A stretch of DNA of 60,000 bases from Nematostella vectensis (Eukaryota; Cnidaria; Anthozoa; Actiniaria; Edwardsiidae): the NCBI RefSeq assembly GCF_932526225.1, contig NC_064046.1, forward strand, positions 250,001-310,000. Direction: 5' to 3'. Below are positions 1 to 10,800 of this stretch, piece after piece (position 1 is the stretch's first letter; each line of letters starts with the position of its first letter). Under the pieces are notes generated by a model. That model did no database searches and had not been told where the DNA came from. It worked only from the letters and a program-made list of their open reading frames with translations. A program made the translations under genes and the position numbers.

Positions 1-244
1 GCCGCATTATCACCAGTTCACTTCCGGAGGTCCGACGGAAACCTCAACCGTTAAAAGACAAAAGAATCTATAAAAATCCAAGATGTTAAACAGGCTATCC
101 GCTCTAAATTATCATTCAGATCTTCAAAGAAACTTCCAATAAACACACTGCTTTCAATATTTTGAAATATTTTTCGCGTTTTCCGTTAAAAATCATCGGA
201 TATTGTTACGTGGTCGACCGGAAGTAAACTGGTGACAATGCGGC
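1..244. mobile_element. MITE-like element with 27-bp terminal inverted repeats
   Basis: Positions 1-27 and 218-244 are inverted copies of each other. The left end starts GCCGCATTATCACCAG and the right end finishes CTGGTGACAATGCGGC, with two mismatches over 27 bp. The interior is AT-rich and has no coding potential. This is the structure of a non-autonomous DNA transposon (MITE). The left flank lies outside the window, so no target-site duplication can be checked and the superfamily is unknown. Confidence 0.75.
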
Positions 245-249
245 TTTAA

Positions 250-1735
250 TAACAGCTGGAACAGCGAGAAGCCATTTATTTGACAAAGACTTGTATTAGA
301 CAGAGAATTAGTTTGGGGAATGAATGCCGATCGCTTGATATTCCTTGAAGATTTTCCAATGTGTGTTAACTGCTAGCGAATACTTTTAAACAGCGGGAAG
401 CCATTTATTAGACAAAGCAAAGACTTGTACTAAACACGGGAGAATTAGTTTGAGGAGGGAATGCCGATCGCTTGATATTCTTCGAAGATTGTCGAATGTG
501 TGTTAACTGCTAGCGAATACTTTGAAAAGCGGGGAGCCATTTATTTCACAAAGCAAAGACTTGTACTTAACACGGGAGAATTAGTTTGAGGAGGGAATGC
601 CGATCGCTTGATTTTCTTCGAAGATTGTCGAATGTGTGTTAACTGCTAGCGAATACTTTGAAAAGCGGGAAGCCATTTATTTGACAAAGCAAAGACTTGT
701 ACTAAACACGGGAGAATTAGTTTGAGGAGGGGATGCCGATCGCTTGATTTTCTTCGAAGATTTTCGAAATGTGTCAGAAAACTGCTAGCGTAGACTTAAT
801 AACAGCGGGAAGCCATTATTTGACAAAGACATGCAATAAACACAGGAGAATTAGTTTGAGGAAGGAACGCCGATCGATCGCTTGATATTATTCGAATATT
901 TTCGAAATGTGTGAAAACTGCTAGCGAAGACTTAATAACAGCGGGAAGCCATTTATTTGACAAAGACATGTAATAAACACATGAGAATTAGTTTGAGGAG
1001 GGAATGCCGATCTCTTGATATTCTTCAAAGATTGTCGGATGTGTGTTAACTGCTAGCGAATACTTTGAAAAGCGGGAAGCCATTTATTTGACAAAGCAAA
1101 GACTTGTACTAAACACGGGAGAATTAGTTTGAGGAGGGAATGCCGATCGCTTGATTTTCTTCGAAGATTTTCGAAATGTGTGAAAACTGCTAGCGTAGAC
1201 TTAATAACAGCGGGAAGCCATTATTTGACAAAGACATGCAATAAACACAGGAGAATTAGTTTGAGGAAGGAACGCCGATCGATCGCTTGATATTCTTCGA
1301 AGATTTTCGAAATGTGTGAAAACTGCTAGCGAAGACTTAATAAAAGCGGGAAGCCATTTATTTGACAAAGACATGTAATAAACACATGAGAATTAGTTTG
1401 AGAAAGGAATGCCGATCGCTTGATATTCTTCAAAGATTTTCGAATGTGTGAAAACTGCTAGCGAAGACTTTTGAAAGCGGGAAGCCATTATTGGACAAAG
1501 CAAAGACTTGTACTAAACACGGGAGAATTAGTTTGAGGAGGGAATGCCGATCGCTTGATATTATTCGAAGATTTTCGATTGTGTGAAAACTGCTAGCCAA
1601 TCCTTTTGAACACTGGGAAGCCATTTATTTGACAAAAACTTGTATTAGACACGGGAGAATTAGTTTGAGGAAGGAATGCCGATCGCTTGATATTCTTCGA
1701 AGATTTTCGAATGTGTGAAAACTGTTAGTAGTAGT
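250..1735 (+). repeat. Satellite-like tandem array, about 11 units of ~136 bp (forward orientation)
   Basis: A conserved block (GCCGATCGCTTGAT, then a TTCTTCGAAGATTTTCG-like stretch and AACTGCTAGCGAA) recurs every 131-140 bp. Units differ by small substitutions and a few indels. The sporadic open frames inside are broken and are not genes. The array begins directly after the MITE at the window start. Confidence 0.9.
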
Positions 1736-1799
1736 CGTTTGTGTTCGAATACATGAGTCAGCGAAATAAATGCTCTACTATAAATGTCTTCTTTTCGGG

Positions 1800-2525
1800 T
1801 TTTGTAGAATATCAAGCGATCGGCATTCCCACCTCAAACTTATTCTCCCGTGTCTTATACAAGTCTTTGTTAAAGAGATGGCTTTCCGATGTTCAAAATT
1901 CTTCGCTAGCAGTTTTCACACATTCGAAAATCTTCGAAGGATATCAAGCGATCGGCATTCCTTCTCCCGTGTTTATTACAAGTATTTGTCAATTATGGAA
2001 TTTCAAAATTCTTCGCTAGCAGTTTTCACACATTCGAAAATCTTCGAAGGATATCAAGCGATCGGCATTCCTTCTCCCGTGTTTATTATAAGTATTTGTC
2101 TAATAGAATTTCAAAATTCTTCGCTAGCAGTTTTCACACATTCGAAAATCTTCGAAGGATATCAAGCGATCGGCATTCCTTCTCCCGTGTTTATTACAAG
2201 TATTTGCCAGATAGAATTTCAAAATTCTTCGCTAGCAGTTTTCACACATTCGAAAATCTTCGAAGGATATCAAGCGATCGGCATTCCTTCTCCCGTGTTT
2301 ATTACAAGTATTTGTCAAATAGAATTTCAAAATTCTTCGCTAGCAGTTTTCACACATTCGAAAATCATCGAAGAATATCAAGCGATCGGCATTCCTTCCC
2401 CAAATTAATTATCCCGTGTGTAATACAAGTATTTGTTAAATAAATGGCTTCCCGCTGTTCAAAAGTATTAGCTAGCAGTTGTCACATTCGACAATCTTCG
2501 AAGAATATCAAGCAATCGACATTCC
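1800..2525 (-). repeat. Same satellite in inverted orientation, about 7 units of ~110-130 bp
   Basis: The reverse complement of the preceding array: ATCAAGCGATCGGCATTCC recurs at about 1812, 1943, 2053, 2163, 2272, 2378 and, diverged, 2508. The units are shorter and more uniform than in the forward arm. With 250-1735 it forms a head-to-head array pair around a ~65-bp unrelated centre. Open frames of 92-212 codons here are shadows of the repeat. Confidence 0.88.
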
Positions 2526-3890
2526 TTCCCTCTTCGAGGCAAGCTTTTCAGAATAAACTAACTTTTTTGCCTGTGTCTGCCCTCGTAAATCCACGATCGA
2601 ATCCTTCGCATGCTTTGGCTTTCATCCGCCATCTTTATCGTCTTTATTTCTCAAACTTGAAAGTGTCTTGTCTTGATCGTCTACAAATAATTGAACTGAA
2701 GGCATATCAGACTATAACTGAATTTGTTGTTTCTGATTTTAACGATAACCATAGCTCTCAGCTGACTTTAACACGAACAATTTATTTGAATCGCTTGCAG
2801 AACTCCTGTATGTATTTTAAGTGAGTATCAGTACTGTAAGTCTTCGGTTACACGGTACGAGTTCCCGTTTGTCAATCGGTTTGTCCCGGTCTGTTCGCGA
2901 ACCTGTGTTCGCGAACATCAGCTGTTCGCGAACAATTTCGCGAACATATGTCCACATGTTCGAGAGCGGTACTGTACAGCCAAGTTATCCTTTTTATGAC
3001 TTGTAATACTGACTAGAAGTCATTCCAGATCAACCACAACTCGATGACCCGTTATTTATCTTTCTTTTATTTTTTTTGTTTATCTATCTCTCTCTATATA
3101 TATATATATATATAAATCTGCAATTAAATATTCATGTATTAATGTATCGAAATATTATACTCGGTATGCGAGTGTCCCATTTCCAGAATAGGAAAGAAAA
3201 GTTATAAAACTAAAATGTAAATTTGACTAAAAAATGGAAGTAACTCGAGGATGGGAAGTATAATTGTGCGGCATATCTTATCATATCGTATCTCGAAGTA
3301 ATAGAAAAAAACATAGAAAAATATCAAAAATAATAAAAAAAGGTTATATAACCTTTAACTCAGATAAGTCCACATGGTCAACAGGGCAACTATTTTTCTC
3401 ATAAAGATGGGGAGGGAATTTTCCTTTCATATGTTCACATTAAGATTAAAATTTTGTAAATTGTAGATTCATATTTTATTCCATCCTAAATTGAAGATTC
3501 AACCGAGAATTGAGCGAACTGTCACCAAGTTTGTTCGACACATTTTTGAATTCCTAGATAATATCCTACCCTATAAGTAGTATTATAATAATAACCTATA
3601 AGAAGTATTCATAATAAGTTCCTGTCTGACAGTGCCTCTAATTTCCGTGGCGTAACTGCCAAATCTAGTGAAGGCGCAGGCTCTGGTAATAATCAATGCA
3701 CAAGGAATCCTTCTGCCATGAGTAAATAGCTATTTTTCCACAATCCCGTAGTCCGTCCGTGCCTTCATCATACAAACGTCATCCAATCTCGTTCACATAG
3801 GCCTCTGCGTAATTCACAATATCCCTTGCATAGCGGTCGCTGTAGAGAGCGATAGACGAGCAATTCGACCAAGAGAGGTGAAGACAGACT
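2526..3890. other. Gene-less stretch
   Basis: No convincing gene. It holds a cluster of GTTCGCGAAC palindromes (2893-2945), a short TA run near 3100 and AT-rich sequence. The open frames at 2444-3006 run out of the repeat array and show no recognisable domain. Confidence 0.5.
2893..2945. repeat. Cluster of four TTCGCGAAC palindromes
   Basis: GTTCGCGAAC occurs at 2893-2902, 2907-2916 and 2924-2933, and TTTCGCGAAC at 2936-2945. That is four near-perfect 10-bp palindromes in 53 bp. They could be binding sites or a degenerate mini-repeat; the sequence alone cannot decide. Confidence 0.7.
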
Positions 3891-3892
3891 TG

Positions 3893-4145
3893 ACAAGAGA
3901 CAACACGTAGGTCACGTGTAAAGATAGGTCTTGATTGGCTAGAGACAACACGTAGGTCACGTGTAAAGATAGGTCTTGATTGGCTAGAGACAACACGTAG
4001 ATCACGTGTAAAGATAGGTCTTGATTGGCTAGAGACAACACGTAGATCACGTGTAAAGATAGGTCTTGATTGGCTAGAGACAACAAGTAGGTCACGTGTA
4101 AAGATAGGTCTTGATTGGCTAGAGACAACACGTAGGTCACGTGTT
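3893..4145. repeat. 45-bp minisatellite, about 5.5 copies, each with a CACGTG E-box
   Basis: The unit starts CAACACGTAGGTCACGTG and repeats exactly every 45 bp from 3901 to about 4145. Every unit contains the palindromic E-box CACGTG, usually as TCACGTG. Because 45 is divisible by three, a 108-codon frame stays open on the minus strand; that is a by-product. The array lies just beyond the last recognised TRAF7 exon. Confidence 0.9.
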
Positions 4146-4547
4146 CTTAGTTTCCTTGACTCCTTGACAAACGAATGACAACTACTGGTCCATCTTAAAG
4201 TACTTGAAAACCTTCAAAAAGAATAAAACAATGTAAGTAGTCTATCTAGCTTATCTTGTTAAAAAGGCCTAGTCATCCATACGTTTTTTGTCATTGTTTT
4301 CATTCGATATTTTATATTAGAAAACAAATTGTATAAAAATATAGAAATAACAAAGTTGACCAATAACCTAAGTTTTTAAAAAATTTCATTTACCTTCTCA
4401 AACTTGGTATTTTGCTAGGATGATAAAATGGGGATGACAGAAACTCTTTAAAATGTTCGATTGCTAATTTCTGAAATGGACTGTCGAGTGATTGGTACTC
4501 TTTGACCGTCGGATTCGAACTCGTGGGAATCGAACCCAAAGTTCATC

Positions 4548-4708
4548 CTCGGGTCCAGGGCCGTAGCAGGGGGTGGGGCACTGGGGGCACGTGCCCCCCC
4601 CCCAATATTTTCAAAAATTATAAGAAAATGACCGAAAGGGGCGTGGCTGTGCCACCATTGTTTTCTTAGTGTTTCTGTATCGTGCCCCCCCCCCCCCCCC
4701 CCCCCCAA
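4548..4708. mobile_element. MITE-like element with C/G homopolymer tracts
   Basis: One end is CAGGGCCGTAGCAGGGGG followed by GTGGGGCACTGG. The other end carries a C run at about 4684-4706. The same family occurs inverted at 8776-8941, where the end reads CCCCACCCCCTGCTACGG. Internal AATATTTTCAAAAATTAT and TTTCTGTATCGTGCCCC blocks are shared by both copies. Confidence 0.65.
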
Positions 4709-4851
4709 TAATTCATGGCTTGCTACAGCTATGGGGTCACAGGGCATTAGAACAAAAAGGAGGGAGGGGGAGGGAGGAAGGAATTGGAGAGGGGGCGATG
4801 TCTTTGTTTTTATTTTCTCGCCGCTTGGTTCCTTTGCCTTGGTGGACTCAC

Positions 4852-7800
4852 CTTTATTTCCGTGTCCTCTGAACCAGAGAGCAAAAGGTCTTTGTGGACC
4901 ACTACGCAGTTGACACTCGCCTCGTGACGGGACAGCGTCTGCATGGGGAGCATCGTGTCGAGATTCCACACCTGAAGGCCGAAAAGCGCATGCGTCAACA
5001 CCCTAGTACCCAGCATGCATTGCGCAAAGGGGAAATCGTAATGATTTAACCAGTATGCCTTGCGCAAAGGGGAAATCATAATAATTTAACCAGTATGCCT
5101 TGCGCTAAGGGGAAATCGTAATAATTTAATCAGTATGCCTTGCGCTAAGGGGAAATCGTAATAATTTAACCAGTATGCCTTGCGCATACTGGTTAAATTT
5201 GCCATTTTGCCATAATGACAAAATGGCAAAAGCCATGAGTCCAGTGACAGTGCCGAAGTGTGAGGTGGTTACATACCTGTAATATGGTGTCATAGGAGGC
5301 GGAGAAAAGGAGCCGTCCAGACACGACGAGACCAGTGACAGTGCCGAGGTGTGAGGTGGTTACATACCTGTATTGTGGTGTCATAGGAGACGGAGAAAAG
5401 GAGCCGTCCAGACACGACGAGACCAGTGACAGTGCCGAAGTGTGAGGTGGTTACATACCTGTACTCTCGTGTCATAGGAGACGGAGAAAAGGAGCCGTCC
5501 AGACACGACAAGACCAGTGACAGTGCCTAAGTGTGATGTGGTTACATACCTGTACTCTGGTGTCATAGGAGACGGAGAAAAGGAGCCGTCCAGATACGAC
5601 GAGACCAGTGACAGTGCCGAGGTGTGAGGTGGTTACATACCTGTACTGTGGTGTCATAGGAGGCGGAGAAAAGGAGCCGTCCAGACACGACGAGACCAGT
5701 GACAGTGCCGAGGTGTGAGGTGGTTACATACCTGTACGGTGGTGTCATAGGAGGCGGAGAAAAGGAGCCGTCCAGACACGACGAGTCCCAGTGACAGTGC
5801 CGAAGTGTGAGGTGGTTACATACCTATACTGTGGTGTCATAGGAGACGGAGAAAAGGAGCCGTCCAGACACGACGAGACCAGTGACAGTGCCGAAGTGTG
5901 AAGTGGTTACATACATGTACGGTGGTGTCATAGGAGGCGGAGAAAAGGAGCCGTCCAGACACGACGAGACCAGTGACAGTGCCGAAGTGTGAGGTGGTTA
6001 CATACATGTACTGTGGTGTCATAGGAGGTGGAGAAAAGGAGCCGTCCAGACACGACGAGACCAGTGACAGTGCCGAGGTGTGAGGTGGTTACATACCTGT
6101 ACTGTGGTGTCATAGGAGGCGGAGAAAAGGAGCCGTCCAGACACGACAAGACCAGTGACAGTGCCGAGGTGTGAGGTGGTTACATACCTGTACTCTCGTG
6201 TCATAGGAGGCGGAGAAAAGGAGCCGTCCAGACACGACAAGACCAGTGACAGTGCCGAGGTGTGAGGTGGTTACATACCTGTACTCTCGTGTCATAGGAG
6301 GCGGAGAAAAGGAGCCGTCCAGACACGACAAGACCAGTGACAGTGCCGAGGTGTGAGGTGGTTACATACCTGTACGGTGGTGTCAAAGGAGGCGGAGAAA
6401 AGGAGCCGTCCAGACACGACAAGACCAGTGACAGTGCCGAGGTGTGAGGTGGTTACATACCTGTACTCTCGTGTCATAGGAGGCGGAGAAAAGGAGCCGT
6501 CCAGACACGACAAGACCAGTGACAGTGCCGAGGTGTGAGGTGGTTACATACCTGTACTGTGGTGTCATAGGAGGCGGAGAAAAGGAGCCGTCCAGACACG
6601 ACGAGACCAGTGACAGTGCCGAAGTGTGTGGTGAGTGCCTTAACGTGCTGGAGTCCATTGACATCAAACACATGGATATTCTGGTTATATGTCCCTGTGA
6701 GCAAAGGGGACTTGATATTAATATGAATTTAAAAATCTTATAGCAGTCGAAAAATCGCTACAACCATAAATAATCAACTAATAAATCCATCAAATTACCC
6801 TACTGGAGTGGATCATAGAAGAGGCTGCGGTAATGTGGTAACGTTGCTAGTCTAATGTTTAGGTGTATACACCTATTTCAAAAAACGTTGTCATTGCAAA
6901 TGGCAGTTCTACACCGAAAGAATGCATGGATCCCAAAATATTTGTTCCAAATTCAGAAAAATATAAATAAAACATACGACTGTCCATTTAATGTAATTAA
7001 TATATGGTTCTGACATCGCTTGGGTTTATTTATCACCTTTATTTTTACAAATAATTACTACCCATAAACACCTTTCAGTCGTAGAACTGCCATTTAACAA
7101 CTGCCATTCGCCGTTTGCACTGACAACCTTTATTGAAATAGGTGTATATGTGTAGCTTGTATGTGTATATATATGTGTGTAGCACTATTATCTGTGAGTT
7201 GTATCATCACTCATTGGCTCAGATGAACAAGGTTTGTTTGTTTGTTTGTTTGTTTCTCTAGCACCAAGGGTACTGTAGCCAGGATGTAAATAATCTGTCT
7301 ATTTTCAGGACTCTTGAACCAGCAGAAAAAAATAACAATGATATAATCTAGTCGCAACAATCCTTACCCACAATAATAAACTGCTTGGTGACAGTGATTG
7401 AGTACACCGAGCCATGGGTGTGGTCTATCTTACGGCGCAGGGCAAAGCTACCAGAAGTGTCCCAAATGTGGATGACATTGTGGGAGCCACTTATCAATTT
7501 CTCCTACAAAAAGAAGGATCTCAAAACTAAGGACGCGGAGCCATGGGCGTGGTCTATTTTATTGCACGGGCAAAGCACAATAATAGACATTATGCGAGCA
7601 TATATATATATATATTTAATAATTAGAATATGGGTTCGAGTTTTCTATGAGTCAATAGATAGTAAACGAGGCGCGTAATTGATTCATAGAAAACGAGAAC
7701 AAGTAGTCTAATCGTTTTAGTAAAAACCCACTCACATACTACGATTTTTATAATTCATTGTTTTTTGTTTTGGTGAAAATTCCGTCTTTTTTGCTACTCA

Positions 7801-10800
7801 CTATCTATGGCTCTATAGATAGTGAGAACGGGAGCCAATCAAATTACGATATTCAGGATAAAATGTGAGTGGATTTATACTATATATATATATATTGCAA
7901 AAGCCTGACTAGAGACTTTTATTGTATGGTGTAAATAAAACAAATAAGAACCAATTAAGAACCTAAACAGATCTGTAAAAAGGTACTCTGATTTATAAGA
8001 ACTTTTTTAACCCTCAACTGAAATTTCAAGGTTTTTACATACTCTTTTCTCATCAAGCGCCAAGGCACGAACCCAGTGATGCAAGCCATTAATTGTGTGA
8101 ACAAGTTCCAGCGTTGATGGTTCCCACACCTGGAGGAGACAAATAGGTATTAAGGTACTGGATAGAACAGTAACTTGTAATGATTACTGTCAAGAATTAA
8201 ATATATGTGGCAATCTCGATTTGATAAAGATGTGATCTGTTGATGTTGTCACACAACCCTGTTTTTCACCACCCCACCCCCCTCTGTCACCACCCTACCC
8301 CCCTCTGTCACCACCACACCCCCCTCTGTCACCACCCTACCCCCCTCTGTCACCACCCCACCCCCCTCTGTCACCACCCTACCCCCCTCTGTCACCACCC
8401 TACCCCCCTCTGTCACCACCCTACCCCCCTCTGTCACCACCACACCCCCCTCTGTCACCACCCTACCCCCCTCTGTCACCACCCCACCCCCCTCTGTCAC
8501 CACCCTACCCCCCTCTGTCACCACCCTACCCCCCTCTGTCACCACCCTACCCCTTTGCCAGAACCCTATCCCCTTCTGTTGCCACCCCACCCAGCCCTGT
8601 GACCACCACACCCCCCTCTGTCACCACCCAAGCCCCCTTTGCCAGAACACTATCAACTTCTGTTGCCACTCCAAATCCCTTTTGTTACTACCCAACCCCC
8701 CTATGTCGCCATCCTAACCCCCCTCTGTCACCACCCTATCCCCCTCTATTTCCACCCCAAATTCCCTCTGTTACCACCCCCAGTGCCGTGGCAGGCCTCA
8801 AAATATTGGAGGGGCACAATACAGAAACATTATAAAAATATTGAGGGGGAACAGCCACGTCCCTACTGGTCACTTTCTAATATTTTTGAAAATATTGGGG
8901 GGCACATGCCTCCAGTGCCCCACCCCCTGCTACGGCCCTGACCCCACCCCCCTTGTTGCCATCCTAACCTCCGTTTCATCACACCAACCTCTTCTTTCGC
9001 CACCAGTGAACCCTGTACAGAAGAGAATACAAACCGTGATGCAGGAGTGGGAGGACGTGAACACATATCTGCCGTTGTAGACAATTGCACAGATGATGTT
9101 ATCATGAGCTTTCTGTCACAATAACATAAAAAAAGATTATTCATGTTTTCTCTTGGTACTATTTCAATCTAATGACTGAAATCTGATTGATAATTTTTGT
9201 GTTTAACACCAAGGGGTTTTCTAAATCTAAATGTGCATTTGCAAAAATCCTAGATCCATCTGTACACTTTAATAGATGCAGCTGTGACTACCAAGATCTG
9301 GCCCTTGAAAAAAGAACCTTCAACCATAAAATAAATGGATGGGGATAGATAGCAAAACTCAAGGCTTTTAGCACAAGCATAAAACAGTATACATAAGGAC
9401 AGAAGCAATAACACTCATTCACACCATTCTGAAAGAAGAACACACCAGATGAAGTAGAAAATTAAAACACAAAAAGATAAAGGGATGTCAAGAACTAAGA
9501 CACTCCTCTAAATACAATATTCTTCTCAGTCAGAGAATATTTCAGGCTAATGGATGTCTCATTGTTAATTTCAGCACTAGCATCTCACATTATCCCACAT
9601 TATCCCACTAGAAACTCTTTACCTCAACTTTAGCATGCTGTTTCAGTGTATCCAGACTCCATGCAATGATGGTCTGGTCCGAGCCAGCACTGAACAACCT
9701 GCCCCCACCAACACACATTGTGTGAATCTGCGAACAATAAACACTGACGATTATATGACACATAGATATGTTAAGTAGAGACAACACCCAAATTATGAGC
9801 CAAATTAAGGTTGAAAATGCACATTTACAGGCAGCTCCCTAAGAAACATTTAACAGACTTTAAAACCAATTAATTAATTTAATAAAACTCTGGATGCCAA
9901 ATCACCACAAGTTCCATAACTTGCTACAATAATTTGGGGTATTATTAAGGACAGGGGGCAACAGACCCATTTAATAAATTTTCCCGAGAAAATTAGACTT
10001 TTGAAGGTCATTTTCAAACTTCTTCCCACATTTAAGACCTTTTCAAAGGCCTTACAGTGAAAATGTAATGTGTAAGTGTTTTTAAGACCCATGGTAACCA
10101 TTTGGGGTTTGCCTCTTGGCTTTTCCCAAGCTGCCCTTACGTCACTTGAGTGTCCATCAAGACTGCTGATGCACCGCGCCATTCGCACATTCTCCATATT
10201 CCACACTTTTATACCATCACTGCCTCCACTAAACAGTCGATGGCCCTTGGACACAAGGCTCCAGATGGCTCCACGATGACCCCTTAAACCAGGGAAAAAG
10301 TTGATTTGACAACAGTTACTTGTACTTAATGGGCGGATCTAGAAGTGGGTTCCAGATCCCCCCCCCCCCCCCCCCATTATCAGGGATTTGTCATAAAAAT
10401 ATGAAGAATTCTAAGAAAATGTATAAGAACAATGAATCTGGCTCCCTTTCTTAAAATCCTTGTTTTTGCCCACTGGAAAACCTGGATCAGAACCTATAAC
10501 CTTATTATTATGACATCATGACAATCTATTGTATGTTTTCTTAGGCAAAGAATAATTAAAGTTAGGAGAGTTAATAGTTTCCCCATTTATTCCTTTTTTT
10601 TATTTTAAAGAATAAGCAGCACAATAAAATAAACGATTGATAGGGAAAAGAAATAGCAAACAATTACAGCAAAGTGGAAAAAAAGGAATACAAGAGAGCA
10701 AAAGATCATGCTGTACATTAGTTAACTCATAGAGAAGGATTTTGAATAAAAAAAAATAATCAAATATTACAAAGGATATTACACCTCCTCTCACCTCAGT

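Noticed and set aside
4317-4367. Candidate last TRAF7 exon (acceptor TTAG at 4368, 16 codons then TAA)
   Set aside because: The phase fits, but it encodes VIGQLCYF rather than the expected VW..., so support is too weak.
4448-4969. 173-codon minus-strand frame around the last TRAF7 exon
   Set aside because: It runs through a C-tract MITE in a frame different from the WD40 exon.
5235-6630. Fifteen-fold WD40 expansion of the TRAF7 protein
   Set aside because: The unit is 91 bp and includes intron sequence. Translations shift frame and hit stops, so the repeats are not extra WD blades.
8240-8611. 120-codon His/Pro and Val/Gly frames on opposite strands
   Set aside because: 21-bp C-rich minisatellite, both strands open.
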